A stretch of DNA of 6,322 nucleotides from JAUILA01 sp964563925 (GCA_964563925.1 CAZLZD010000111.1:1-6322); one strand, 5' to 3'; positions 1 through 6,322 are shown, numbered from the stretch's first letter. The notes: generated by a model from the sequence alone, not told the origin. A program made the numbers and translations.

Positions 1-630
1 ATGCAGGTCCTGCTATGGCTTTTTACAGCCCTTTTACTAGGAGGATGTCAGAAAGAATACCAGCGAGCTTATAGGTTCAGTGGAAATAGTGTTAGCCAGG
101 AAAGTGATGAGCGAATGATACTTTATTCCGCTGATATTACACTATTGGTCGATGAACCAGACTCAGCGTCGGTATACATTGCGGGATTGGCTAAGAAATA
201 CCAGGGGTATGTGAATGAAACCGGAACCGAAAGTACGGTCATACGGGTGAAAGCCGGTTTGCTAAATGAAGCCATGAGGGATATTTCTGCCCTTGGTAAA
301 GTAGAAAAGGAGAGCCGTTCAGGTGAGGATGTAACGGAAGCTTATACTGATTTCAATATCCGCCTGGAGAATGCTGAAAAAGCGCGCCTGCGTTACCTGC
401 AACTTCTTGAGCGGGCAGAGAATGTAGAAGCTGCACTCCGTGTGGAAAAGGAGCTCGAAAGGTTGAATGAGACCATCGACCTTTTAAAAGGGCAAATGAA
501 CAGATTGGAACACCTTGAGGAGTTTTCAACCATAACCGTGAACCTGAAGGAAAGAAAAAAACCAGGCGTTCTGGGGTATATCGGCGTTGGAGTCTATAAG
601 GCAGTAAAATGGTTATTTGTCAGAAATTAG
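1..630 (+). CDS. DUF4349 family lipoprotein
   Basis: A 209-residue envelope protein of unknown function. The N-terminus is a short hydrophobic stretch ending in a lipobox (LLGGC, Cys16), so it should be lipidated after export. Residues ~40-105 form the compact alpha/beta part typical of DUF4349, starting at the ADITLLVDEPDSA stretch. Residues ~108-170 are a charged, heptad-like coiled coil rich in Glu, Leu and Arg (for example ALRVEKELERLNE), followed by a beta-like FSTITVNL segment. The C-terminus (PGVLGYIGVGVYKAVKWLF) is a hydrophobic, probably membrane-inserting helix with a basic end, as in this family, so the 3' end looks intact. The ATG is the first base of the window and the signal lacks the usual Lys/Arg at its start (MQVLLWLF), so the true start could lie upstream. 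Family assignment is from recalled sequence pattern; the molecular role is not known. Confidence 0.83.
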   Translation: MQVLLWLFTALLLGGCQKEYQRAYRFSGNSVSQESDERMILYSADITLLVDEPDSASVYIAGLAKKYQGYVNETGTESTVIRVKAGLLNEAMRDISALGKVEKESRSGEDVTEAYTDFNIRLENAEKARLRYLQLLERAENVEAALRVEKELERLNETIDLLKGQMNRLEHLEEFSTITVNLKERKKPGVLGYIGVGVYKAVKWLFVRN

Positions 631-835
631 ATTTCTCAATGCTTGCGAGGGGCTGAATCAGGCAGCGGAGAATATATGGAGCCGGGATACCAGGATCAGT
701 ATCATGGCTGGTTGGCATGGACATTTGAATATATTTCGCGATGTATTGAATAAAGCCCAGGTCAAAGGATTCCGGAAGGCCCACATGGAACTTGAAGAGA
801 AATATTCCGAGCGACTTGAGGCACGTGTTAAATAA
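617..835 (+). pseudogene. Probable C-terminal remnant of an SRPBCC/AHSA1-like protein
   Basis: An open frame in phase +2 overlaps the end of the DUF4349 gene and stops at 833-835. The frame is open only from 608, because a TAA lies at 605-607. Possible starts are TTG at 617 (72 codons) or ATG at 704 (43 codons); neither has a convincing ribosome site. From codon 30 the product reads MAGWHGHLNIFRDVL and then FRKAHMELEEKYSERL. This resembles the C-terminal helix and tail of SRPBCC/AHSA1-type proteins, where GWHxHL is followed by a helix and an AHxxLExxYxxRL-like end. The beta-sheet part of that ~150-residue fold is absent, and no matching sequence is visible upstream, where DUF4349 occupies the DNA. 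The first ~22 codons fit nothing I recognise. I infer a deletion remnant whose terminator still serves the upstream gene. A genuine small protein remains possible. Confidence 0.5.
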
Positions 836-857
836 GCTGCCCACACCCCCAATAATT

Positions 858-885
858 AATCCAGCCCCACCGGCTGGATTTTTTT
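858..885 (+). terminator. Strong intrinsic terminator
   Basis: A perfect 9-bp stem (AATCCAGCC, 858-866, with GGCTGGATT, 872-880) encloses a 5-base loop (CCACC) and is followed at once by five T (881-885). It lies 22 bases after the stop of the SRPBCC-like frame and 72 bases before the DUF4331 start. It therefore separates the DUF4349 unit from the downstream operon. Confidence 0.92.
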
Positions 886-957
886 ATGCCTGTTAAAAAT
901 CCAATCACTTCATGCTCTTCGTATATCCAGGCAAGAAACCAAAAAACAATATCAGAC
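886..957 (+). promoter_or_regulatory. Leader of the DUF4331 operon, promoter not resolved
   Basis: These 72 bases lie between the terminator and the first operon gene, so the operon promoter should lie here or overlap the terminator. I find no good match to the Bacteroidota pair (TTG near -33, TAnnTTTG near -7). The best AT-rich stretch is GTATATCC near 921-928. The last 30 bases are A-rich (GAAACCAAAAAACAATATC) with no Shine-Dalgarno, which is normal for Bacteroidota leaders. Confidence 0.35.
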
Positions 958-1677
958 ATGAAAAAATTATTTCTTCCCGCATTATTAGTGGCAGGTCTGG
1001 CAACGGGGGTTTACCTCATGGCCGCTGACCACATCGACGCGCCAGCAGTCGGCTCATTGAGCGAGGGCAGCAGCGCAGCAGATATTACGGATTACTATGC
1101 TTTTGAAAGTCCGGAGAATCCTGACAATTATGTTTTTGTCACGAATGTATACGGATTGACTGCCCCGGCAGCTACTTCAGGTATTTCATTCAGCAACGAG
1201 GTGATGTATGAGATCAATATTGACAACGATGGCGATAACGTAGAAGACCTGGTCATCCAGACAATCTTCAGAAACAATAAAGCCATAGTCTTTGGTCCGT
1301 TGGCACCAAGAACTCCGGGCTCCTCGAGCCAGATTGAAAACGGAGGTAATCGTGCTTCGGTAACAATTACATCTGTCGGAGGCGACGTCAATGTCGGAAA
1401 TGCGAATGGTGTAAAAGTTTTTGCCGGTCCTCGTGACGACCCATTCTTTATGGACTTCTTCAAGTTTGTTGACATTGTCAACGGAGCGGGGAACGCGCTG
1501 GGTCTGGAAGTACCACCACCAGCCGACGGCATTGCATATGCTACATCATTTGATCAGCCGGGTATGGACACATTCCAGGGATCGAACGTTTTGTCAGTCG
1601 TAATTGAATTACCAAAATCAATGCTTGGATCAAGCACGACATTCTCATCCTGGGTGGAAGCCAAAACTCGACTATAA
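958..1677 (+). CDS. Secreted DUF4331 protein, N-terminal half of the family
   Basis: A 239-residue exported protein of unknown biochemical function. I chose ATG 958 because it begins a textbook signal peptide (MKKLFLPALLVAGLATG..., cleavage around residues 22-23). The longer frame from ATG 886 would start at the base of the terminator and put 24 polar residues before the signal. The mature protein begins ADHIDAP, the DUF4331 hallmark, followed by DITDYYAF (42-49), an acidic NIDNDGDNVEDLVI stretch, GPRDDPFFMDFFKF (157-170) and VLSVVIELPKSMLG near the end. It stops after WVEAKTRL, where longer single-chain DUF4331 proteins continue into a second half. That half appears to be encoded by the next gene, 26 bases downstream. 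The short length is, as I recall, common in Bacteroidota, so I do not call it truncated. Acidic clusters suggest cation binding, but this is inference. Confidence 0.9.
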   Translation: MKKLFLPALLVAGLATGVYLMAADHIDAPAVGSLSEGSSAADITDYYAFESPENPDNYVFVTNVYGLTAPAATSGISFSNEVMYEINIDNDGDNVEDLVIQTIFRNNKAIVFGPLAPRTPGSSSQIENGGNRASVTITSVGGDVNVGNANGVKVFAGPRDDPFFMDFFKFVDIVNGAGNALGLEVPPPADGIAYATSFDQPGMDTFQGSNVLSVVIELPKSMLGSSTTFSSWVEAKTRL

Positions 1678-1703
1678 TTTCACATCATAAAAATATTAAA
1701 CCA

Positions 1704-2540
1704 ATGAAACGATTTATTTTAACATATTTTGCCGCGCTATGCCTGTTGACCATGACAGTAAGTTGCAGCGATGACGATATGACCGGACCCAATCCAATGA
1801 TTGACGGTGTCCAGTCAGTAGACCTCGAAAATACGGTAACATTTGAAGCTACCGGAGTGACTGGCAGCAATAGCAGCTTCCTCTGGACCGTCTTAGACCC
1901 GGATGGTATGGATGTGCCTCTGAACGACGCCATGCAATCAACCATCACATTTGTAGCCTCCAAGCCAGGCACCTACAATGTTAGTCTTGCCGTTTCAGGA
2001 AGCGGAAGCCAGGTGATGCGTAATGCGATGGTTGCGGTTGCGAACCCGACGTATGAAACCATTGATCAAATGGGACGTCCTGCGATCAACACTGTATTTA
2101 ACTATTTCGGTGATGCAGCAGCCAAAAACGGGTATAACATGACTAACCCAGAAGGGGGAAATGCAGACCCTGCGTCTTTTGAGTTTATCCTGGACAATCT
2201 TCAGGCATATATCGGACTTGATCCGGATACCTATCTGAACGTATTGGGACTGGATAATACAACAACTTCTACTGTGCTTGCGACAGATGTACTTATGTCT
2301 AATAAGGATTTTCCTTCGACGTACGGTCCGTCTGACCTTAACAATATTTCATTAGGTGAGAATGTGCTTAACGGCCGAGGATTATCTGATGATGTTGTGG
2401 ATGTTACACTGATACTCGCTTTTGCAGGTGATGATTTGAGTAATTTGAACGAGGTACAGCTTGGACTGATCAGTGACAATGTAGCTGGAAATGATCAATC
2501 ATTCTCCAATACATTTCCTTATCTGGCCAGCCCAAATTAA
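1704..2540 (+). CDS. Surface lipoprotein: Ig/PKD-like domain plus DUF4331 C-terminal half
   Basis: A 278-residue lipoprotein. The signal peptide MKRFILTYFAALCLLTMTVSC gives Cys21, followed by SDDD. This matches the acidic Ser-Asp-Asp type of lipoprotein export signal known to place Bacteroidota lipoproteins on the cell surface, so an outer-face location is predicted. Residues ~33-116 look like a PKD/Ig-like beta-sandwich (VTFEATG, FLWTVLDPDG, PGTYNVSLAVSG). The rest resembles the C-terminal part of long DUF4331 proteins: MGRPAINTVF (123-132), a DNLQAYIGLDPDTYLNVLGLD-type helix region, NGRGLSDDVVDV (223-234) and the terminal FPYLASPN. With the preceding gene it reconstitutes the two halves of the family on separate chains. 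The start is clear: ATG 1704 follows an A-rich leader and opens the signal peptide. Binding partner and ligand are unknown; an interaction between the two DUF4331 products is inferred from gene order and family layout. Confidence 0.82.
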   Translation: MKRFILTYFAALCLLTMTVSCSDDDMTGPNPMIDGVQSVDLENTVTFEATGVTGSNSSFLWTVLDPDGMDVPLNDAMQSTITFVASKPGTYNVSLAVSGSGSQVMRNAMVAVANPTYETIDQMGRPAINTVFNYFGDAAAKNGYNMTNPEGGNADPASFEFILDNLQAYIGLDPDTYLNVLGLDNTTTSTVLATDVLMSNKDFPSTYGPSDLNNISLGENVLNGRGLSDDVVDVTLILAFAGDDLSNLNEVQLGLISDNVAGNDQSFSNTFPYLASPN

Positions 2541-2545
2541 TCCAC

Positions 2546-2576
2546 AAGGGAGAGGGAAGCCCCTCTCCCTTTCTTT
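2546..2576 (+). terminator. Hairpin with T-rich tail inside the operon (partial terminator)
   Basis: A perfect 11-bp inverted repeat (AAGGGAGAGGG, 2546-2556, with CCCTCTCCCTT, 2561-2571) closes a 4-base loop (AAGC). The 3' arm runs into TTTCTTT (2570-2576). The stem is G/C-dense and starts 5 bases after the lipoprotein stop. The next gene starts 18 bases beyond it with no room for an obvious promoter. It may act as a leaky terminator, or as a stem that protects the 3' end of the upstream message, giving more DUF4331 products than TPR/receptor products. Confidence 0.78.
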
Positions 2577-2593
2577 AAAAAAATAACACTGCC

Positions 2594-3898
2594 ATGAAAT
2601 CTCTACTGACTTTTATTATTACAGCCATTGTGATCAGCTCGTGCTCCAGCACTGAAAAACATAAACCAGTGGTAAATCCGGATGAAGTAGCAGCTCTTCT
2701 TAATCCGGAAAACACGAGCCGAAAATCATATATACAAACAGCCGCATTCTGGGAAAACAAGATTGACCAGCAAAATGGAGGGTTCCTGTACATGCAAAAA
2801 CTGGGACAAACGTATGCCGGGGCATTTGCCACATCCGGCAATATTGCCTGGATTCACCGCTCTGATAGCATGTATCGCCTGGCCAATCGTCTTGTAACTG
2901 GAAAGGCACTTGCCTCCAATTACATAGCCCTGAGTAGCAATGCTATCAAACGACATAATTTCAGGGAAGCCCTTGAATATGCTTTCAGGTCAATGGAAAA
3001 TACCAATGAACAGTTTGGTCCTTCATTGATGGCTTATGATGCAGCCATGGAACTGGGTGAGATCACTGTGGCCAGGCAAATGTTAAGACAGGCAAGGGAT
3101 ATGGATTCCTTTGACTACCTGGTCAGGCTGTCCAAATTTCAGGACTACCTGGGAGATCTTGACTCTGCTATTTCCATCATGGAAAAGGCATACCGCAAAG
3201 TACAGGGAGGGAATAAAGACCTTGTCACATGGACATCTGCCAACCTTGCTGATATGTACGGCCATGCCGGTCGAATCCATGATGCCTATGAGCAATATCT
3301 GCAGGTGCTGAAACATGATCCAATGCACATTCACGCCATGAACGGTATTGCATGGATCGCCTATTCGGTCGATGGAAATATCTCTTTCGCACATGATTTG
3401 GCCAATCACATCGCATCAAATACCGAACTGCCCGATATACACCTGTTTCAGGCTACATTGGCCAGGGAGTCAGGCAATATTGACCAGGCTGCAGACTATG
3501 AAGAACAGTTTATCATGGAGGCTGAGAAGCCTGAATACGGATCCATGTATGCGGCTTACCTGGTAGAATTATATATTGACAGGAATCAGCTGATGAAAGC
3601 AGAATGGCTGGCAACGAAAGAAGTGGAAGCACGGCCAACACCGCTTTCCTATTCACTTCTGGCACAAACCAGGCTTGCCTCCGGAAAAACGAATGAGGCC
3701 TACTGGATTGTGAAAGATCAAATTGAAGGCCAGACATATGAACCAATGATTCTCTTTCATTCCGCCAGGGTGATGTGGGAGAATGGTCAGAAGGAAGAAG
3801 CAGAGACCTTGTTCAGCGAGGTACTTTCCGCATCATTTGAAGTCGGTCCTGATATCACCAGAGAAACCAAAAAATACCTGGCCGGTAACGCCGGTTAA
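2594..3898 (+). CDS. TPR-repeat lipoprotein
   Basis: A 434-residue, mostly helical protein. ATG 2594 opens a lipoprotein signal (MKSLLTFIITAIVISSC, Cys17) followed by SSTEKHK, so it should be membrane anchored in the envelope. Cys17 lacks the acidic triplet seen in the preceding lipoprotein, so a periplasmic face is more likely. From about residue 107 to 425 the sequence is a run of paired helices with TPR-like spacing and signature residues, for example NFREALEYAFRSM, GDLDSAISIMEKAYR, NLADMYGHAGRIHDAYEQYLQVLKHDP, GNIDQAADYEEQF and GQKEEAETLFSEVL. The first ~100 residues are less regular. TPR arrays bind other proteins, so a scaffold or adaptor role for the neighbouring receptor or DUF4331 proteins is plausible but inferred. 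No catalytic motif is visible. The gene ends 12 bases before the receptor gene, which strongly suggests co-transcription. Confidence 0.87.
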   Translation: MKSLLTFIITAIVISSCSSTEKHKPVVNPDEVAALLNPENTSRKSYIQTAAFWENKIDQQNGGFLYMQKLGQTYAGAFATSGNIAWIHRSDSMYRLANRLVTGKALASNYIALSSNAIKRHNFREALEYAFRSMENTNEQFGPSLMAYDAAMELGEITVARQMLRQARDMDSFDYLVRLSKFQDYLGDLDSAISIMEKAYRKVQGGNKDLVTWTSANLADMYGHAGRIHDAYEQYLQVLKHDPMHIHAMNGIAWIAYSVDGNISFAHDLANHIASNTELPDIHLFQATLARESGNIDQAADYEEQFIMEAEKPEYGSMYAAYLVELYIDRNQLMKAEWLATKEVEARPTPLSYSLLAQTRLASGKTNEAYWIVKDQIEGQTYEPMILFHSARVMWENGQKEEAETLFSEVLSASFEVGPDITRETKKYLAGNAG

Positions 3899-3910
3899 AA
3901 ATTTCTGCAC

Positions 3911-6172
3911 ATGTCTATCATTAAAAGTGGTCGCACAGCAACGGCGATTCTGATATTCCTGTTTATTATATCAAGCCTGAAGGGCTTTACCCAGACCGGG
4001 ACAATCGCTGGCCGGGTCACAGATGAGCATGGAGAAACCCTTCCCGGTGCGACAATTTCATTTGGCGGTGAGATGGGAACCGTAGCGGACAGGCATGGCT
4101 TGTTTCGCTTCGAGGTTCCCATCGGCCAGGTAACATTGAATACCTCGTTTGTTGGTTACAGCACGAATTCAACGACCACAGAGGTAAAGGAGGGCCAGGT
4201 GACCCAGTCAACAATTATCCTCGAGTCTGCAAGTCTCAAACTTCGTGATGTCATTATCACCACCGAAAATGAGGATATTATCAACAGGATATCCAACCTG
4301 GATATCCGTCTGCGTCCGGTTAAATCCTCACAGGAACTCCTTCGCTTTGTGCCTGGCTTATTTATAGCTCAGCATGCCGGTGGAGGCAAGGCAGAACAAA
4401 TATTTCTTCGTGGTTTTGACATTGATCATGGTACAGACATAGCCATTTCAGTGGATGGTATGCCCGTGAACATGGTATCCCATGCACATGGCCAGGGATA
4501 TTCCGACCTGCACTTCCTAATCCCTGAAACCGTACGCCGGATTGATTTTAACACTGGTCCGTATTATACTATGCAGGGTAATTTCAATACAGCTGGCTAC
4601 GTCAATTTTAAGACAATGGACAACCTGTCAAGGAACATGGTGAAGCTGGAAGGAGGCCTTTTTAATACATTGAGAACCGTGGCGCTGATTAATATTCTCC
4701 CGGCCACAACAAAAACCAACTGGTACGTCGCCGCAGAGAATTACCTGACAGACGGTTACTTTGATAGCGAGCAGAATTTTGTGCGGTTAAATGTATTCTC
4801 AAAATTCAGAAAACGGCTGAATGATACCGATCAGCTAAACATTTCAGCATCTGCTTTTCACAGCTCATGGGATGCCTCCGGCCAGGTTCCTGTTCGTGCG
4901 GTAGAATCCGGCCAGATTTCAAGGTTTGGCGCCATTGATGATACGGAAGGCGGGATCACTTCCAGATCGAATGTGAATGTCGAGTTTGCCAGGGCATTAT
5001 CGCCCTTCAGTCATTTTTCACATCAGCTGTATCTCAACCGATACGACTTCCAGCTATTCTCCAACTTTACTTTTTTCCTGAATGATCCGGAAAATGGAGA
5101 TCAGATCATGCAGGAAGAAGGACGTAACCTGGCTGGATATAACTTCAATGCAACGTTTGATCGGGAGGGAAATGTATTCAACTCGACAACCAGGGTCACC
5201 GGTGGGTTCCGATATGATGACATTAATGATATTGGGTTGTACAGAACCATCAACAGAGACCAGATCACGGAAACTTTGGCGAAAGGCAATATTGATGAAT
5301 TATCTGTATTTGGAGGCCTTGAGCAGCGCATGGAAGCTGGCAAATTTGTGTTAACCGGAGGAGTACGGCTGGATTTACTCCAGCAGTGGTATGTTCAGCA
5401 ACAGGTGGGCGAAAATACCAATCCTGAATCTGGTTCAATGAGAGTAAGTCCGAAGATTCGAATGGATTATCAGTTTTCGCCTGCATTCCAGGTATTTGTG
5501 AAAGCCGGCTCAGGATTTCATTCGAATGATACCAGGGCACTCCTGGCTGACCCAGACATTTCCCCGATGCCCAGGGCTTCGGGCATGGATATTGGATTTA
5601 CGCTGAAACCCGCACCCAAACTGGTATTGACCGCCACAGGCTGGGTTCTCGACCTCGAACAGGAATTTGTTTACGTAGGTGATGAGGCACTGGTGGAGAT
5701 CAGCGGGACTACCCGGAGAATGGGGGTTGACCTGGCCGCTCGCCTGCAGTTTACCAGGTGGCTCCACGTCGATGCCAATCTGAATATTACCCGACCAAGG
5801 TCGAGAAACGCACCAGACGGTGAAAATTACATTCCGCTCGCCCCTTCTGTCAGCAGCATGGGAGGCCTGAATGCGCAATTAAAATCAGGCTTTCAGGCAA
5901 GTCTGCGCTACAGGTATCTTGGAGATCGCCCTGCCAATGAAGATTATAGCCTGACAGCCGACGGATTCCTGTTGCTGGATGCCACACTACAGTATTCCTG
6001 CAAGAAATTTGATTTTACCCTGACGTGCGAGAATCTTTTAAATACAGCCTGGAGAGAGGCCCAGTTTGAAACAGAATCAAGACTGTACAATGAACCTGAA
6101 TCTGTATCCGAGATACATTTCACACCAGGCACCCCGATGTCTTTGAGAGCTGCGGTGGCGTTTTGCTTTTAG
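3911..6172 (+). CDS. TonB-dependent outer-membrane receptor (non-SusC type)
   Basis: A 753-residue receptor that should import a ligand across the outer membrane using TonB energy. In order: a signal peptide (1 to ~27, hydrophobic AILIFLFIISSL, ending near GFTQ); a carboxypeptidase-regulatory-like beta domain (~29-108; GTIAGRVTDEHGETLPGA, then VGYST); a TonB-box-like LRDVIITT (111-118); a plug (~133-240) with LLRFVPGLFIAQH, IFLRGFDIDHGTD and VDGMPVN; then a beta-barrel to the C-terminus, which ends in Phe (AAVAFCF) as outer-membrane proteins do. The plug is unusually histidine-rich: H155, H173, H191, H193 and H201, with SHAHGQGYSDLH as the densest part. I recall the QHxGGGKAEQIFLRGFDIDHGTD signature as marking a distinct receptor group of unknown substrate. 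The length is well below SusC proteins (~1000) and no SusD gene follows, so glycan uptake of the Sus kind is unlikely. Complete gene; no frameshift seen. Confidence 0.95.
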   Translation: MSIIKSGRTATAILIFLFIISSLKGFTQTGTIAGRVTDEHGETLPGATISFGGEMGTVADRHGLFRFEVPIGQVTLNTSFVGYSTNSTTTEVKEGQVTQSTIILESASLKLRDVIITTENEDIINRISNLDIRLRPVKSSQELLRFVPGLFIAQHAGGGKAEQIFLRGFDIDHGTDIAISVDGMPVNMVSHAHGQGYSDLHFLIPETVRRIDFNTGPYYTMQGNFNTAGYVNFKTMDNLSRNMVKLEGGLFNTLRTVALINILPATTKTNWYVAAENYLTDGYFDSEQNFVRLNVFSKFRKRLNDTDQLNISASAFHSSWDASGQVPVRAVESGQISRFGAIDDTEGGITSRSNVNVEFARALSPFSHFSHQLYLNRYDFQLFSNFTFFLNDPENGDQIMQEEGRNLAGYNFNATFDREGNVFNSTTRVTGGFRYDDINDIGLYRTINRDQITETLAKGNIDELSVFGGLEQRMEAGKFVLTGGVRLDLLQQWYVQQQVGENTNPESGSMRVSPKIRMDYQFSPAFQVFVKAGSGFHSNDTRALLADPDISPMPRASGMDIGFTLKPAPKLVLTATGWVLDLEQEFVYVGDEALVEISGTTRRMGVDLAARLQFTRWLHVDANLNITRPRSRNAPDGENYIPLAPSVSSMGGLNAQLKSGFQASLRYRYLGDRPANEDYSLTADGFLLLDATLQYSCKKFDFTLTCENLLNTAWREAQFETESRLYNEPESVSEIHFTPGTPMSLRAAVAFCF

Positions 6173-6322
6173 ACCCCTTCCTGAAAAATTCACAAATAAC
6201 GAAGCTGCCAGGATATATGGTGATGGCCTCTGGGTAACAATACCCAAAAAATTCATAACTAACTGAAAATAAAATTTAAATTTGTTTACCTGTGTTAATA
6301 TAAATTCATTATCGGATGTTTT
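6173..6322. other. AT-rich intergenic region after the receptor gene
   Basis: I see no coding region here. The only hairpin is a weak 6-bp stem (TGGGTA 6231-6236 with TACCCA 6241-6246) followed by A rather than T, so the receptor gene has no recognisable intrinsic terminator before the window ends. The operon could continue or end by another mechanism. From about 6247 onward the sequence becomes strongly AT-rich. Confidence 0.6.
6277..6284 (+). promoter_or_regulatory. Candidate Bacteroidota -7 element
   Basis: TAAATTTG is an exact match to the TAnnTTTG -7 consensus used by the primary sigma factor of Bacteroidota. It sits in the most AT-rich stretch of the window and points toward a gene beyond the right edge. 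The expected upstream TTG is poor: the nearest candidate is TTC at 6252-6254, 22 bases away. AT-rich DNA can give this match by chance. Confidence 0.38.

Noticed and set aside
620..852. Two overlapping reverse-strand frames
   Set aside because: They are antisense to the SRPBCC-like frame, show no recognisable motif and lack a plausible start context.
886..957. ATG at 886 as the start of the DUF4331 gene
   Set aside because: It overlaps the tail of the terminator and would place 24 polar residues before an ideal signal peptide beginning at ATG 958.
1128..1532. 134-codon reverse-strand open frame inside the DUF4331 gene
   Set aside because: It is the antisense shadow of a confidently identified gene and is rich in Ser, Pro and Thr with no domain pattern.
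3882..3900. Small CCGG...CCGG inverted repeat at the end of the TPR gene
   Set aside because: Only four pairs inside coding sequence and no T tract; most likely chance.
5510..5878. 122-codon reverse-strand open frame inside the receptor gene
   Set aside because: It lies wholly opposite the beta-barrel coding sequence and its translation has no recognisable features.
3911..6172. SusC-type glycan receptor
   Set aside because: The protein is about 250 residues shorter than SusC proteins, no SusD follows, and the plug signature differs from SusC.
6231..6246. 6-bp hairpin (TGGGTA/TACCCA) as a terminator of the receptor gene
   Set aside because: The stem is short and is followed by A, not T, on the + strand; on the other strand the T run lies before the hairpin, not after.
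1..6322. CRISPR arrays, tRNA or rRNA genes, insertion sequences, long direct repeats
   Set aside because: I saw no regularly spaced repeats, no cloverleaf or rRNA-like sequence, and no transposase motif or terminal inverted repeats on reading both strands.

Overview
The window looks like a chromosomal piece from a member of the Bacteroidota. The evidence is a TonB-dependent receptor that opens with a carboxypeptidase-regulatory-like domain, several short lipoprotein signals (one followed by Ser-Asp-Asp-Asp), A-rich leaders without Shine-Dalgarno sequences, and one perfect match to the Bacteroidota -7 promoter element (TAnnTTTG) at the right edge. All genes lie on the + strand. I cannot fix the order or family from the sequence.

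Left region (1-885): a DUF4349-type lipoprotein gene is followed directly by a short open frame (about 617-835). Its last ~45 codons resemble the C-terminal helix of SRPBCC/AHSA1-type proteins, with no room for the rest of that fold, so I read it as a gene remnant. A very clear intrinsic terminator (858-885) closes this unit.

Middle and right region (958-6172): four co-directional genes with gaps of 26, 53 and 12 bases form a probable operon. (1) A secreted protein carries the N-terminal half of the DUF4331 family (DHIDAP, DITDYYAF and GPRDDPFF motifs). (2) A predicted surface lipoprotein joins an Ig/PKD-like domain to what looks like the C-terminal half of DUF4331 (MGRPAINTVF, NGRxLxDDVVDV and FPYLASP motifs). 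(3) A lipoprotein is built of TPR-like helical repeats. (4) A 753-residue TonB-dependent outer-membrane receptor has a histidine-rich plug. A strong hairpin with a T-rich tail (2546-2576) lies between genes 2 and 3 and probably lowers expression of the TPR/receptor half relative to the DUF4331 half.

Taken together, the four-gene block looks like an uncharacterised envelope system. Two secreted or surface-exposed DUF4331 half-proteins may bind or process something outside the cell, a TPR lipoprotein may act as scaffold, and a non-SusC TonB-dependent receptor may import the ligand. No SusD partner is present. The substrate is unknown. The plug histidines make a metal or metal complex a testable guess only. 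The last 150 bases hold no gene, but are AT-rich and carry a candidate promoter pointing out of the window.
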